64,000 nt of DNA from Rhodoferax_B ferrireducens_A (GCF_031458075.1 NZ_JAVDXT010000001.1:1914462-1978461); one strand, 5' to 3'; counted from the first letter of the stretch, positions 1 through 8,614 are shown. Numbers and translations: made by a program. Notes: generated from the sequence alone by a model not told the origin.

Positions 1-191
1 CCGTCAGAACAGCACACCAAGCCGTCATCGTTGTCCACACGGCGGCCGATGACTTCGGCACTCTTACCCCAAAGTGGGTGGTCATCAGCCAGCTCTCGCT
101 TCAACTGTCGCTGGAGGGCGGGAAGGTCCAGAGGGTGATTTAGCGGCCTCCAAGGCAGCCGCCAGTTCAGGCTTTCAACGGTGGGCATCAT
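1..191 (-). CDS. Partial hypothetical protein running off the left edge
   Basis: An open frame on the minus strand begins with two consecutive ATG codons (189-191 and 186-188) and runs without a stop to the window edge, giving about 63 residues that begin MMPTVESLNWRLPWRPLNH. A purine-rich stretch on the opposite strand at 200-208 is not a ribosome site for this gene. No domain is recognised. It lies in the same orientation as the kfrA-like gene behind it, and its upstream region (225-322) is a diverged copy of the region upstream of the 268-residue gene at 42881-43687. It probably belongs to the integrative element. The product is cut, so function cannot be judged. Confidence 0.5.
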   Translation of the reverse strand, partial: MMPTVESLNWRLPWRPLNHPLDLPALQRQLKRELADDHPLWGKSAEVIGRRVDNDDGLVCCSD

Positions 192-224
192 GAAATTAGA
201 AAGGAGGCGGGTAGGTCTGCTTCT

Positions 225-322
225 AGCCGTATGTTGCCGCACCTCGATATGCCGAATTCTGCAGCCATCATCAAAATGGTGGACAACTAGCGGAACGGCG
301 TGAACGTCCGCCGCCGATTCTT
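225..322. repeat. Diverged repeat copy A (partner at 43759-43850)
   Basis: This non-coding stretch shares GCCGTATGTTGCCG, then ATGCCG, CATCATCAA, GGACAACT, GCGG and GCGTCCG, in the same order and near-same spacing, with 43759-43850, about 43.5 kb away. Identity by eye is roughly two thirds. Both copies lie between the end of one minus-strand island gene and the start of another. They may be a conserved regulatory region of the element family or traces of a duplicated backbone. Confidence 0.6.
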
Positions 323-384
323 GCCGTTGCCTAGATTGAAGCCGATCTCATATTGGAGAATGGTCCGTAGAAGATTGACTTGAG

Positions 385-1383
385 TCATTTCTGTGCAGTC
401 TCCGCGCTACGCTTTGGGGCACGCTTGGGTATCCGTACCTGTTCGGGCGCATTGACGGATGCAGGAAGAGTTTGGTGTGCGAGGAGCACATCCAGTTGCT
501 TGAGGGTCGCTGCGCTGGCTGCCGCCTGGGCGTCCAGCAGGGCGCGCAGTTCCGCTGCGCGCTCCTGGGTGGAGGCCAGCGCCTGGCGAGAGGAGCGCAG
601 TTCCGCATCGGTTTGCCGCAACTTCTCTCCTAGCTGTCGCTTGTCCAGTTCCGACTGTTGGGAGGCTGCTTCGGCCCGCTGCGTTGCAGCTGCCACTGCG
701 GCCTTGGCCAGCTTGGCCTCCTGTCGCTCGCGATCGAGGTCCTGCATCAGCCGGCGTTCATTCGCGGCCGTGCGCTCGTCGATCCGGATCCGCTCCTCGG
801 CGTGGCGTTGTCGTTCTTCTTCGGTGCGGCGCCGCTCTGTATCCCGCTGTTGTTCCACGGCTGACAGCTTGGACTGCAGTGCCTCGATGTCCTGGCCCCG
901 CTCGGCCAGTACGGTCTGGGCTTCCCGCAGCCGGGCCGCCAGATCCGCCATCTGCTCCTGCGCGACCAACAGGGCGCGCTCGGCCGCCGCCTGCCGTTCC
1001 GCAAAAACCGCCTCCTGCTGGGCCAGTTCGGCCACCCGGGATTCGAAGATAGCGCGCTCGTCCGTAAGTACCTGCCGCGCTGCTGCCGCCGCTATGTTGA
1101 CCTCCTTGCGTGCTTGCGACAAGGCCGCCTCCCAGAGTTTGATGCTTGCCTGCTGCACCGCCGCTGGAAGACCGCCCGCCTCCTCCTTGGCCTCGCCGAC
1201 GCCCAGTCTCGGCCCCAGCGTGGCGAACCAGGTCTCCAACAGCGGGCCCACCGTGTTCGGCGAGCCGCGGCCCATTTTCAGGCGCACCCGTTCGATGGTC
1301 GGGCGCAGGCCTTCGGCGAGCAAGGCGTCGGCCGCCGTCCAAACGTCGTCCTGTTGCACACCCCGTGTACTTTTCTGTGACAT
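385..1383 (-). CDS. KfrA-type DNA-binding coiled-coil protein
   Basis: The 332-residue product has the KfrA N-terminal layout. A short helix-turn-helix region lies at about residues 13-50 (VWTAADALLAEGLRPTIERV, then a GRGSPNTV turn). A very long Ala/Glu/Arg/Gln-rich coiled coil follows from about 80 to 300, then a basic tail. KfrA proteins of plasmids and integrative elements bind operators that overlap their own promoter and form filament-like coiled coils that help partitioning or stability. The frame is open further upstream, to 1614, but I chose the ATG at 1383 because the homologous region starts there and the extension overlaps the divergent integrase and its promoter. The perfect inverted repeat at 1409-1431 just upstream is the likely operator. 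The gene is divergent from the tyrosine recombinase, a common pairing on such elements. Confidence 0.85.
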   Translation of the reverse strand: MSQKSTRGVQQDDVWTAADALLAEGLRPTIERVRLKMGRGSPNTVGPLLETWFATLGPRLGVGEAKEEAGGLPAAVQQASIKLWEAALSQARKEVNIAAAAARQVLTDERAIFESRVAELAQQEAVFAERQAAAERALLVAQEQMADLAARLREAQTVLAERGQDIEALQSKLSAVEQQRDTERRRTEEERQRHAEERIRIDERTAANERRLMQDLDRERQEAKLAKAAVAAATQRAEAASQQSELDKRQLGEKLRQTDAELRSSRQALASTQERAAELRALLDAQAAASAATLKQLDVLLAHQTLPASVNAPEQVRIPKRAPKRSAETAQK

Positions 1384-1408
1384 CACCCTACTCCGTTTTA
1401 TATTTAGC

Positions 1409-1431
1409 CACGATAAGAGATTGTTATCGTG
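1409..1431. promoter_or_regulatory. Perfect inverted repeat between kfrA-like gene and integrase (putative operator)
   Basis: CACGATAA (1409-1416) and TTATCGTG (1424-1431) are perfect inverted arms separated by 7 bases. The site sits 26 bases before the KfrA-like start and upstream of the integrase promoter candidate. KfrA proteins are known autorepressors acting on such operators, so co-control of both divergent genes is plausible. It is AT-rich compared with its flanks. Confidence 0.6.
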
Positions 1432-1439
1432 ACTTATCA

Positions 1440-1469
1440 TTGATTTATGTAATAGATCATACATACTAT
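1440..1469 (+). promoter_or_regulatory. Candidate sigma-70 promoter for the integrase
   Basis: TTGATT (1440-1445) and TACTAT (1464-1469) are 18 bases apart and lie 35 bases before the integrase ATG, in the AT-rich divergent intergenic region. The match to consensus is moderate and rests on eye only. Confidence 0.3.
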
Positions 1470-1504
1470 GTGTGTTAAATAACAATAATTCACTTTGAAG
1501 CAGC

Positions 1505-2563
1505 ATGCGCCTACCCAGTCTCCGTAAAACACCGGCTCTACAGCCCACTGAACTGACGGATGTCACCCAGCGCGCCGTCGAGGATCTACTGCGCGAAGGC
1601 GAATCGCAGAACACCTTGACCAGCTACCGCGGTGCCTTGCGCTACTGGGCGGCTTGGTACGGCATGCGCTATGGTGGCCAGATTGGCTTACCGCTACCAA
1701 CGGCATGCGTGCTGCAGTTCATCGTTGACCACGCCGAGCGGACTACGGCTAAAGGCCTGGTATCAGAACTGCCATCCGAAATTGACCAGGCGCTGGTCCG
1801 AGCCGGCTACAAAGGCCGTCTCGGCGCCATGACGCACAACACCCTGGTGCACCGCATCGCGGTGCTGTCCAAGGCGCACCAACTGCGCGAGCTAAAGAAC
1901 CCCTGCCATGACCCCAAGGTGCGCGAGCTGCTGTCGCGGACCCGAAAGGCCTACGCCAAGCGTGGCGCCCTGCCGCAGAAGAAAGATGCCTTGACCCAGG
2001 ATCCGTTGCAGGCTTTGCTGGTCACCTGCGATGACTCGCCCCGCGGTATCCGCGACCGCGCCCTCCTCCTGTTTGCCTGGGCCAGCGGCGGCCGCCGGCG
2101 TTCGGAGGTCGCTGGGGCCGACATGCAGTTCTTGAAGCGCATCCCGGACGGGTTCAGCTATACCCTCGCCTTCTCCAAGACCAACCAGTCGGGCGCCGAT
2201 CAGCCGGAAAACACCAAGCCGGTCCTCGGCCCGGCGGCGGACGCCTTGGAAGCCTGGCTGCAGACAAGTGGCATCACGTCAGGGGCGATATTTAGGCGGG
2301 TGCGCAAGGGCGGTCACGTGGGTGAGGCGCTCTCCCCTGCGGCGGTGCGCGATATTGTGAAAATGCGCTGTGCCCTCGCAGGCGTTGAGGGAGATTTCTC
2401 TGCGCACTCGCTTCGCTCGGGGTTTGTGACGGAGGCCGGGCGGCAGAAGGTGCCGCTGGCGGAGACCATGGCGATGACGGGGCATCACAGTGTCGCGACG
2501 GTGCTGGGGTATTTTCGGACCGAGGCGACTTTGTCCAGCGCGGCCGCGCGGCTATTGAAATAG
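1505..2563 (+). CDS. Tyrosine recombinase / site-specific integrase
   Basis: This 352-residue enzyme has an N-terminal SAM-like core-binding domain (about 25-120) and a C-terminal catalytic domain. The catalytic set is visible: Arg199 in SGGRRRSEV, His301 and Arg304 in HSLRSGF, His327 in TGHHSVATVLGYF, and the nucleophile Tyr336. It cuts and rejoins DNA at attachment sites through a 3'-phosphotyrosine intermediate. It starts at ATG 1505 and is divergent from the KfrA-like gene. A tRNA-Arg-like 3' fragment (2624-2673) begins 60 bases after its stop, which fits integration into a tRNA gene. Length and motifs are intact, so it should be active. Confidence 0.93.
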   Translation: MRLPSLRKTPALQPTELTDVTQRAVEDLLREGESQNTLTSYRGALRYWAAWYGMRYGGQIGLPLPTACVLQFIVDHAERTTAKGLVSELPSEIDQALVRAGYKGRLGAMTHNTLVHRIAVLSKAHQLRELKNPCHDPKVRELLSRTRKAYAKRGALPQKKDALTQDPLQALLVTCDDSPRGIRDRALLLFAWASGGRRRSEVAGADMQFLKRIPDGFSYTLAFSKTNQSGADQPENTKPVLGPAADALEAWLQTSGITSGAIFRRVRKGGHVGEALSPAAVRDIVKMRCALAGVEGDFSAHSLRSGFVTEAGRQKVPLAETMAMTGHHSVATVLGYFRTEATLSSAAARLLK

Positions 2564-2623
2564 CGCCCCGAGGTTGGTCGAGTGCGCACTGGGGCACGTG
2601 GCAGTGCGACGATTGTGTAAGCT

Positions 2624-2673
2624 GCGGACTCCTAATCCGTAGGTCGACAGTTCGAATCTGCCAGGCCCCACCA
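2624..2673 (+). other. tRNA-Arg(CCT)-like 3' fragment, probable attachment site
   Basis: The stretch contains an anticodon stem-loop (GCGGA, loop CTCCTAA with anticodon CCT at 2631-2633, TCCGT), a T-arm with the TTCGAAT loop, an acceptor strand AGGCCCC and a terminal CCA at 2671-2673. The 5' half does not fold as tRNA: no D-arm is found, only GGGGC at 2591-2595 pairs with the acceptor end, and the spacing is seven bases too long. The T-stem has one mismatch. This is what an att copy left by a tRNA-targeting integrase looks like. The integrase gene ends 60 bases upstream. Confidence 0.6.
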
Positions 2674-3067
2674 ATTTCAAGCCTTATGGGCACTGCAAAG
2701 CTTGCTATTTAAAAGATAACAGCCTTTTTTGTTTTCGATGTACGGTGACAGTCTGGTGACAGAATGCTTGGCGATGCCTGGACTGCATTCATCACTGCCG
2801 CTCGTCTAAGGCGGCAACAAATCGGTGGAGTGCGTGGTTGCAGATCTAGGGCCCGCAAACAAGATCGGCGAGATCAGTATTGCTGCCGCCCCGGGCGCTG
2901 GGAATTACCGCCAGTCCTCGGTCTGGTGGTGTGGCGGGGGCTTTTGTGCATTACGAGCTTTGGCCAGGCCAGGCGGCACCGGGATTCGAGTTGCAGGCCG
3001 CATAAGTGCTTGGCTGGAGTGGCGTCGCAGGGAAGCACGCTCCGGGCGGGCGACCAGGTGGTCAATC
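2674..3067. other. Intergenic region without a supported gene
   Basis: Only short open frames without convincing start sites or recognisable protein sequence occur here. It follows the probable attachment site and may be junction DNA. Confidence 0.5.
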
Positions 3068-3520
3068 TCACTTCGACTTAGACCGTAGTTTTTGCCACTG
3101 TTCGTTGAATTCGTCCAGGATCCGTTGATATTCTGCAAAGCCCTCTTCCAGTACCCCATTTTCGTGTCCTTTGAAGTCATCTCCTCGTTCGACGAATTCC
3201 AACTTGGCCTGAAGAGAGCGAAACTTCCCGTACGTCACGCTGTTGAGATGCCAGGATTCGCGGGGCGAGAAGAATGCGCCCCAAGTAGAGATGACCGTGA
3301 CCAAAGCTCCAAGAACTAAGACCAAGTTACTCGCTATCGAGTCGACAAAGTCGATCGACTTTAGTCCTGCAACGATCGTGATGGTCGCAGACAGTACGAC
3401 AGTCGCCATCTGGCCCCGGAAATGCGTCTTGCGGTACCAGGTTGTGCTTGAATCCAGGCGTGCCAAGCGCTCAGCAATTTGCCGGTGCAGATAGTCACGC
3501 TGCGACTCTGGTTCGGACAT
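3068..3520 (-). CDS. DUF4231 / SLATT-like two-helix membrane protein
   Basis: The 150-residue product has two hydrophobic helices at about residues 38-55 and 63-82, preceded by a charged amphipathic segment with WYRKTHFRG and followed by a coiled segment (TYGKFRSLQAKLEFVERG). This is the layout of the DUF4231/SLATT families, 2TM proteins predicted as membrane-perturbing effectors of nucleotide-signalling conflict systems. The start is well supported by GGAGGT six bases before the ATG. It is transcribed alone here: no cyclase or SLOG partner lies next to it, which is unusual for an effector, so it may be a stand-alone variant or have lost its partner. Confidence 0.7.
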   Translation of the reverse strand: MSEPESQRDYLHRQIAERLARLDSSTTWYRKTHFRGQMATVVLSATITIVAGLKSIDFVDSIASNLVLVLGALVTVISTWGAFFSPRESWHLNSVTYGKFRSLQAKLEFVERGDDFKGHENGVLEEGFAEYQRILDEFNEQWQKLRSKSK

Positions 3521-4014
3521 AGTTGTACCTCCAAAAGGCCCCTGTGGGATATCGACCGCAACGTGTTAACGGGGACAGGGCTTTCGCCTCGGCTACAAAA
3601 ACTGGAATCGCGCGTCGTTCATTTGTATGGCGCACGCTAAATTCTGCCTGACCTCGGTGCGTTTTGCGTTTTGAATGTCCCCCATTTGTGGGACGCCGAC
3701 TGCGCATTGACAGGCAGTTGGGCCCGCTCAAGGCTCACAACGGGTGTCTGTATTCTTCGCCAACCGAGAATGCTTGGGCTTGGCCGCCTGTTTGGTAGGA
3801 ATTTGTTCCACCTTGGTCCAGATCCTTTTCCGCTTGGCTTGGTTGATCGTGCGTACCAACGCTCTGGTGCGATCCAGCGTCTTGCACTAGCCCGGCCGCA
3901 TGGCTAAGCCAAAGCCTCACTTCCGCATCATTGCAGGTCTCCTCGAGCACCCAAGCGCATGAAAAAGAGTCAGGTTCGCGAAGCGGTGGACTTTGGAGCC
4001 AAGATCTATACCTC
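3521..4014. other. Intergenic stretch with a possible decayed reading frame
   Basis: No intact gene is supported. On the minus strand, between about 3735 and 3885, one frame reads a basic C-terminal-like segment (TLDRTRALVRTINQAKRKRI and on to a stop). It is preceded by stops in that frame, with a coding-like segment in another frame further upstream (LEETCNDAEVRLWLSHAAG). This could be a frameshifted remnant of an unknown gene. Confidence 0.3.
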
Positions 4015-4662
4015 TCACGCCAGCGGGGGCGGCATGACTTCCGAGTGCACGCGCGACAAGCGGGTGACGGATCCTTCAAGGTCCTTCTTGCCAGAGGTGA
4101 CAACGATGACATTGCACAACATGAGACATAGGAGATTTCGGTTGCGCATTACATCGACTAGCTTTTCTGGTGGATACCCGCGGAGCGCATGGACCACAAG
4201 GTGGGCTCCACCATGAACAAACGAGTGCATGACTTTGACGGTCTGGTAGAGCCTACGGCCCTCACGTGCCATGTCGGGCGCACGGGCCTCAATCGCATCC
4301 AACATCGAAGGTATGGGAGGACCCAACGTCGGCTCCTTCAAGCTGCCGATGGGCACGGGTTCGGTGAAGTTTTTCACCCAGTCTTCAGTGGCGCCAATCT
4401 GCACCCACGCGGCCCGGACCGTTGTCTCGAAGTGCAGCCGCATTAAGGCCAAAGCCGTTCCGTGGTGACCAGCCCCTACTAGTACGCGCTGGCTGACAGC
4501 GTGCTCGAGCGCCGCGCGGCAAAACCCCATGGTGATGGCATGCCGGGAGGACGACATATTCCACCCGGCAACGAGCAGCTGCTCTACGTCCTTGTCGAGC
4601 GCAGCGCATCCGTCAAGAAACTGACCGAGCAGTGCGTAACTGGCTTGCTCTTGCTTATCCAT
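4015..4662 (-). CDS. Hypothetical protein, DUF6988-like
   Basis: The product is 215 residues, mostly helical, with no signal peptide. Recognisable stretches are HAITMGFCRAALEHAVSQRV, LALMRLHFETTVRAAWVQ and VMHSFVHGGAHLVVHALRGY. The arrangement of buried His/Glu/Arg residues in helical pairs resembles the DUF6988 family of uncharacterised bacterial proteins, found scattered in islands. The family assignment comes from memory of its pattern and is moderate. The start is the first ATG of the frame, without an obvious ribosome site. It stands alone between non-coding stretches of 494 and 629 bases. Confidence 0.6.
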   Translation of the reverse strand: MDKQEQASYALLGQFLDGCAALDKDVEQLLVAGWNMSSSRHAITMGFCRAALEHAVSQRVLVGAGHHGTALALMRLHFETTVRAAWVQIGATEDWVKNFTEPVPIGSLKEPTLGPPIPSMLDAIEARAPDMAREGRRLYQTVKVMHSFVHGGAHLVVHALRGYPPEKLVDVMRNRNLLCLMLCNVIVVTSGKKDLEGSVTRLSRVHSEVMPPPLA

Positions 4663-5291
4663 AAAGTCTCAAATGGCGCTAGCATGCTGTGCACTTTCGC
4701 AGTGCACCCAATGAATGCAACTTGCAGCATTCCGGCACTTCAATTTGAACATGTCCCCGTAGGAGCTCACCTATTGCGATACGCGGCCCATGCCTCTGAC
4801 GCCGACGAGACCTTCGAATCTCTTGGTTCGAAAGAGACCGGAAAATGCTTCACTGATGCCCTAGTGCGGGGGCTACAAAGGGCCCGGGTAAACGTCCGCT
4901 CCACGCGCATATTTGTGCCGGTTGTTCTCTACATTGAGGCCGGGGGCTGGAATCAGAATCGGCAGGCAGCAGCCCGGTCACTTCAACTTTGTGGGGAAGC
5001 GTAGTGATTTCTACACCGCTGACCCCGTGGATCACAATTGAGGTAAGAACGATATCAAGGGTCACCTGCCGTCATGGCTTGGTCTCACTGCGCCAGGCGC
5101 TCCAATAGGCGTCGAAGGGCTTGCTAACTACGGCCCGAGTTGAGGCTTCGCCTGACCCTATTTGTGGGTGGGGGCTTCATGTTGTTCAATATCAACCATG
5201 CGATTGTGCCGTTTGGAGGCCGGGCCTACCTGCAACCGGCCTCCAGAGCGGGCACATCAAGCCGGAAACCAGGCACCTAATTGGGGAGACT
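4663..5291. other. Intergenic region without a supported gene
   Basis: Open frames here (for example plus strand 4501-5004) are largely the shadow of the minus-strand gene before it and show no recognisable protein features. Nothing else is seen. Confidence 0.45.
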
Positions 5292-6064
5292 ATGGCAAGC
5301 TCGTTTCGAACAATCTTTAAGGAATGGCTAGAAATCGTGGCTGTTCTGGTTGCCGCAGGTTGGGCATTGTGGACCTTTTACTTCGCGGAAGTCCTCAAGC
5401 CGGAACAAACCCGCGGGTACCTGCAACTAGTGTTGGATGTGACCAAGGCGGGTGCCCCTCATGTCATTGAAGGCACAGCATTCCTCCCTATCAAAATCGA
5501 TGTCCGAGCCACAAACCCGACGAAGCGGAAGTTGGAAGTTTCGTCGGCATACGTTGAGGTCTATGGCGACAGGTTCGTCAAAACTGGTGACGACTGATTT
5601 GCTTCAGGTAAGTTGACTTCCGAGCTGGAGAAGGAAAAGGCTTCGAGATCCCGCTACCTGGCGCCACCCCGTGCCGGGACTCGAATTTACCTAGCCACCT
5701 TTTTTCAGGGTTGGACTTTCGACGAGAACGAGACACAACAGGCGAGCCGACTGTTTTGGGTTCCCCTCGGGTGCTTTCACCAGCTGGAACTGAACGCTTA
5801 TGTGCTGTGTCCGGTCCGACACCTGCCGCGATTCGTGTGGGCCATGTCGTCAACGAAGTGGGCGGCATCGACTACCTTGTCGCATCGGCAAAGCCTGCGA
5901 GCGCAGCGATGATTCGCGCCACAACCACAGAGGGTCAGGCGTTGATAAAGAAACAAGGACTGGTGGACTCAACCGCATACTTCGCTGTCGAGCCAGCGAG
6001 GCAAATCGAAGACTCGAAGTGCGTCCTTGACGTGACGACCGCCAAAGGTTCACTGGGCAAATGA
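5292..6064 (+). pseudogene. Interrupted membrane-anchored hypothetical gene
   Basis: The reading begins at ATG 5292 with MASSFRTIFKEWLEIVAVLV and a single N-terminal transmembrane helix (about residues 13-33), then a beta-rich extracytoplasmic-type segment that mentions KIDVRATNPTKRKLEVSSAY. It meets TGA at 5595-5597. Beyond it the same frame continues in coding-like fashion (RIYLATFFQGWTFDENETQQ). Coding character then moves to a second frame around 5750-5850, which ends at 6064 (VGHVVNEVGGIDYLV and so on). One nonsense change and one frameshift would explain this. Alternatively the first 101 residues are a complete short protein. No family is recognised. Confidence 0.5.
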
Positions 6065-6243
6065 CCTCAAGCCCGGGAACTGTAGTTTAGGCCCGGCCCA
6101 GACTTGCCCCGTCATGCGACGCCTCTTGCAACTTCCGCGGGCCTCGCCGCCCAGGTCTCCTTAAGACCGCATCCCACAGCATGCGGGGGGCGAACTGGAA
6201 GAACGCACAGAAGCAATCGCTCCCGACAAGAAATACGCAGCAA

Positions 6244-6258
6244 CGAGATATGATCTCG
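6244..6258 (+). repeat. Short inverted repeat abutting a start codon
   Basis: CGAGAT (6244-6249), ATG, ATCTCG (6253-6258) forms a perfect 6-bp inverted repeat ending one base before the ATG at 6260. It may be an RNA hairpin over the ribosome-binding region, or chance. Confidence 0.3.
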
Positions 6259-6259
6259 C

Positions 6260-7039
6260 ATGCCAGACGGTCCAGTCCCTCCAAACATCTTCGAGTACAT
6301 GGAGACCGAGGCCGAGAATGCGAAGATCAGCGCCAAGCTTCACGAGGCAGTGTTGATAGAACATACGATCGTTGATCAGGTCATCCGCACCTGCATTAAT
6401 GGGCTGCACATCGACAACACCCCGGCCAATATGGTCGCGCAGCTTTACCACTTCGTGCATGTCCAATACCTGGCTGCATTGAGCAACCTGCTGCGATTGC
6501 ACCTAAGCGAAAGCATGGGCAACACGCGCAAAGCGGTGGATGCAACTCTCACCGCCTATGAGCTGATTCTGTTCCCCGAAAAGTTGCCAATGTATTTGGC
6601 GCGCGAATGGCATTTCCAAACCATTAAGTCGCGCATCGAAAGAGCTAGAAAAGGCGATCCGACAAAGTATCCGCTTGCTGCCGGTCTTTTGGAACTGCAC
6701 GACATCGGCAGCCAATACGGAGCGCATGCCGACGTGAGCTCGTTCATACATCGTATGAAGCGCCGCCCACATGAAGATAGTCGCGGCATCATCCAGAACT
6801 TCGTCTACTTCCAGGTACCCGAGTCACAGGACCAGGGCGATGCGCATTACGTGAACCTCTTCCACAACTTCTTGTTGATGACTCGGGTGTTTGACCCGTT
6901 CACTGAGAAGTATGCGCCGATCAACTTCGAGGTGTGGCGTGCCGACCGTGATCGGAAGCTCAAAGAATACACGGAGGTAGGCATGGAACTGCTCGCGCGC
7001 ATCCGCAAGCATCACGCCGAGGAAGCTGCCCAAAAGTGA
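6260..7039 (+). CDS. Hypothetical soluble helical protein
   Basis: The product is 259 residues, with no signal peptide or membrane helix, and is predicted mainly helical. Notable stretches are QLYHFVHVQYLAALSNLLRL, FPEKLPMYLAREWHFQTIK and LELHDIGSQYGAHADVSSFI. I do not recognise the family. The spacing of His and Arg residues in long helices recalls the HEPN-like or DUF-type proteins common in islands, but no RxxxxH motif is clear. A 6-bp inverted repeat with a 3-base loop (6244-6258) lies directly before the ATG and could mask the ribosome site. A later in-frame ATG at 6299 is an alternative start. It is convergent with the next gene. Confidence 0.7.
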   Translation: MPDGPVPPNIFEYMETEAENAKISAKLHEAVLIEHTIVDQVIRTCINGLHIDNTPANMVAQLYHFVHVQYLAALSNLLRLHLSESMGNTRKAVDATLTAYELILFPEKLPMYLAREWHFQTIKSRIERARKGDPTKYPLAAGLLELHDIGSQYGAHADVSSFIHRMKRRPHEDSRGIIQNFVYFQVPESQDQGDAHYVNLFHNFLLMTRVFDPFTEKYAPINFEVWRADRDRKLKEYTEVGMELLARIRKHHAEEAAQK

Positions 7040-7131
7040 AAAGGCCGTTGAGCGAAGCCCATCAGCTCTACAAAAGCCCGAAGGTTAAAGTCACTTACTT
7101 GCCGCGCTTGGGAGGGGAGCAGCTCCTCGCT

Positions 7132-7650
7132 TCATTGAAACGGCATGCTCAGGTACGGCTTAAAAATTTCGTCGCGCTGAGCATACATCGGCATCAGATA
7201 GTCCATATGCGCGGCGAAAAAGACCTGTTGCTTTTCGCCGTCCGTCAGGTCTTGCCGGTTCGTAAGCTCGAGCATCACGACGTAGAGCTGGCTATAGGCT
7301 TTGTTCAAGTCTTGTTGCAGCCACTGCTCAACCTCTGGCCCGAATAGCCAACGCGCGTCGTACACCTGTAAAAGGTAGGCGAGCAAATCCAGCTTCTCGC
7401 CCGGCCTCCACAGTGCCACTGTAGACATGTGTTCGTCCACGACCTTGTACTTTTCGAACCGCTTTTCCCATATGTCATAACGCAGCTTGTTGCGCGCGGT
7501 CTCAGCAGCGGCTCGCGCGGTCGCCGCCTGCTGCTTGGCAATGGCTACCTGTTGCTGCTGGAACCTCCAAGTGATCCAAGCCGCAACGCCAGACGCGATA
7601 ACTGCTGCACCCGGCCCAGCAAAGTCTTTGAAGAACATGTAGGTGTCCAT
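7132..7650 (-). CDS. Membrane-anchored hypothetical protein
   Basis: The product has 172 residues. One N-terminal transmembrane helix (about 10-29, AGPGAAVIASGVAAWITWRF) is followed by a Gln/Ala-rich coiled coil (30-60) and a helical cytoplasmic domain with DIWEKRFEKYKVVDEHMSTV and LFGPEVEQWLQQDLNKAYSQ. Similar proteins with the FFKDFAGP start, one helix and a coiled linker are widespread, unnamed, small membrane proteins. The function is unknown. It starts at ATG 7650 with no clear ribosome site and is convergent with the gene ending at 7039. Confidence 0.72.
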   Translation of the reverse strand: MDTYMFFKDFAGPGAAVIASGVAAWITWRFQQQQVAIAKQQAATARAAAETARNKLRYDIWEKRFEKYKVVDEHMSTVALWRPGEKLDLLAYLLQVYDARWLFGPEVEQWLQQDLNKAYSQLYVVMLELTNRQDLTDGEKQQVFFAAHMDYLMPMYAQRDEIFKPYLSMPFQ

Positions 7651-7996
7651 TGCGTGACTGTATCAGCTACGACTGAAATTTGGCTTTGGGCCCAAAGCCG
7701 CCGGTGGGCGCGCTCTCCAAAGCGAGTTGCGATACGCCAGCCAGCGTACCAGCTAGCCACAATCTTTCTCTTTGAGCGTCTCGATTTCACCTCTGCGCAA
7801 TCAAAGTTTCCCGAGTACATGCTTACCGGGTTTCATGGGATCTTAATACCTGCATTTTGTATAGTAAATTCGTTATGAACGTAAGCTGCAAGCCACTTTC
7901 AGTAGGAAGCTGTGTTCATAATATCCCGCATCGCGCAGCTTATCCCGCCGGTTCTGCGGTCTACATTACGTCGGATATCAATAAAAGGCTCGCACT

Positions 7997-8614
7997 ATGG
8001 CTGAACCAAAAACCTGGATGGACGTTGTAGTTGCGCTTGCTTGGCCGATCCTCGTTGGTGGTCTCATGTTCACATATCGGGATCTGGTTAGGTCCATCCT
8101 GGTGGCCACAGTCGCCCGAGTCCAACGGGGAGACGAGATCAAGATCGGCATTGTTTCGATAGGACAAGCGGTGGGGCAACTTAAGGTACCGCTCACTGGC
8201 GAACTACTAACGGACGACCATCTAGCATTGATTCACCGAAGTCGGAGAGTTCCCGAAAGAGATATTGAGTTCGGCTCCCCAATGCATCAGATTCACGTCA
8301 TTGTGTTCGGTACAACAGAGGCGCTGCTGCAAGTCGAATATGTGGTCTATAGACTAGAGGATGCGTACCCCAACCCCGTTCAAGCTGGCGGCTCTCCTGA
8401 TACGAATTTCGAGCTAAAAGAGCTTGCCAATGGCCATTCCCTTATTCGTGCAGAGGTGCATGTCCGAGGGCAAGCAGAGCCAGTTCGCCTTTCTCGCTTC
8501 ATTGATCTCACGGATGATTCTCCGCCCTTGAAAGGCACTTATCAAACGATGGTCAGTCGCGGTGACGCGAAACCCTTCAATCCAAGGGATCGCCAGCAAC
8601 CCGGTTCGCCGTGA
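7997..8614 (+). CDS. Membrane-anchored pYEATS-like protein
   Basis: The 205-residue product has one N-terminal transmembrane helix (about 9-26), a basic linker and a beta-sandwich-like C-terminal half. Residues 97-171 (IHVIVFG, VEYVVYRLEDAYPNPV, NFELKELANGHSLIRAEVHV, SRFIDL) follow the strand pattern of the prokaryotic YEATS (pYEATS) domain. This domain is predicted to sense or bind ligands in membrane-linked conflict systems and often follows a 2TM or TM module. AAAGG lies 10 bases before the ATG. It neighbours SLATT-like and RES genes, so it fits a defence-island setting. The domain call rests on pattern reading and needs a profile search. Confidence 0.68.
   Translation: MAEPKTWMDVVVALAWPILVGGLMFTYRDLVRSILVATVARVQRGDEIKIGIVSIGQAVGQLKVPLTGELLTDDHLALIHRSRRVPERDIEFGSPMHQIHVIVFGTTEALLQVEYVVYRLEDAYPNPVQAGGSPDTNFELKELANGHSLIRAEVHVRGQAEPVRLSRFIDLTDDSPPLKGTYQTMVSRGDAKPFNPRDRQQPGSP

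Noticed and set aside
380..1432. Plus-strand open frame of 350 codons opposite the KfrA-like gene
   Set aside because: It is the antisense shadow of a coiled-coil gene, Ser/Arg/Ala-rich with no family, whereas the minus strand has a clear KfrA N-terminal domain.
1383..1614. N-terminal extension of the KfrA-like frame to 1614
   Set aside because: It would overlap the integrase start and the divergent promoter region, and has no homologous content; the ATG at 1383 begins the known domain.
2591..2673. Intact tRNA-Arg(CCT) gene
   Set aside because: The D-arm is missing, two acceptor base pairs fail and the 5' part is seven bases too long, so only the 3' part is tRNA-like.
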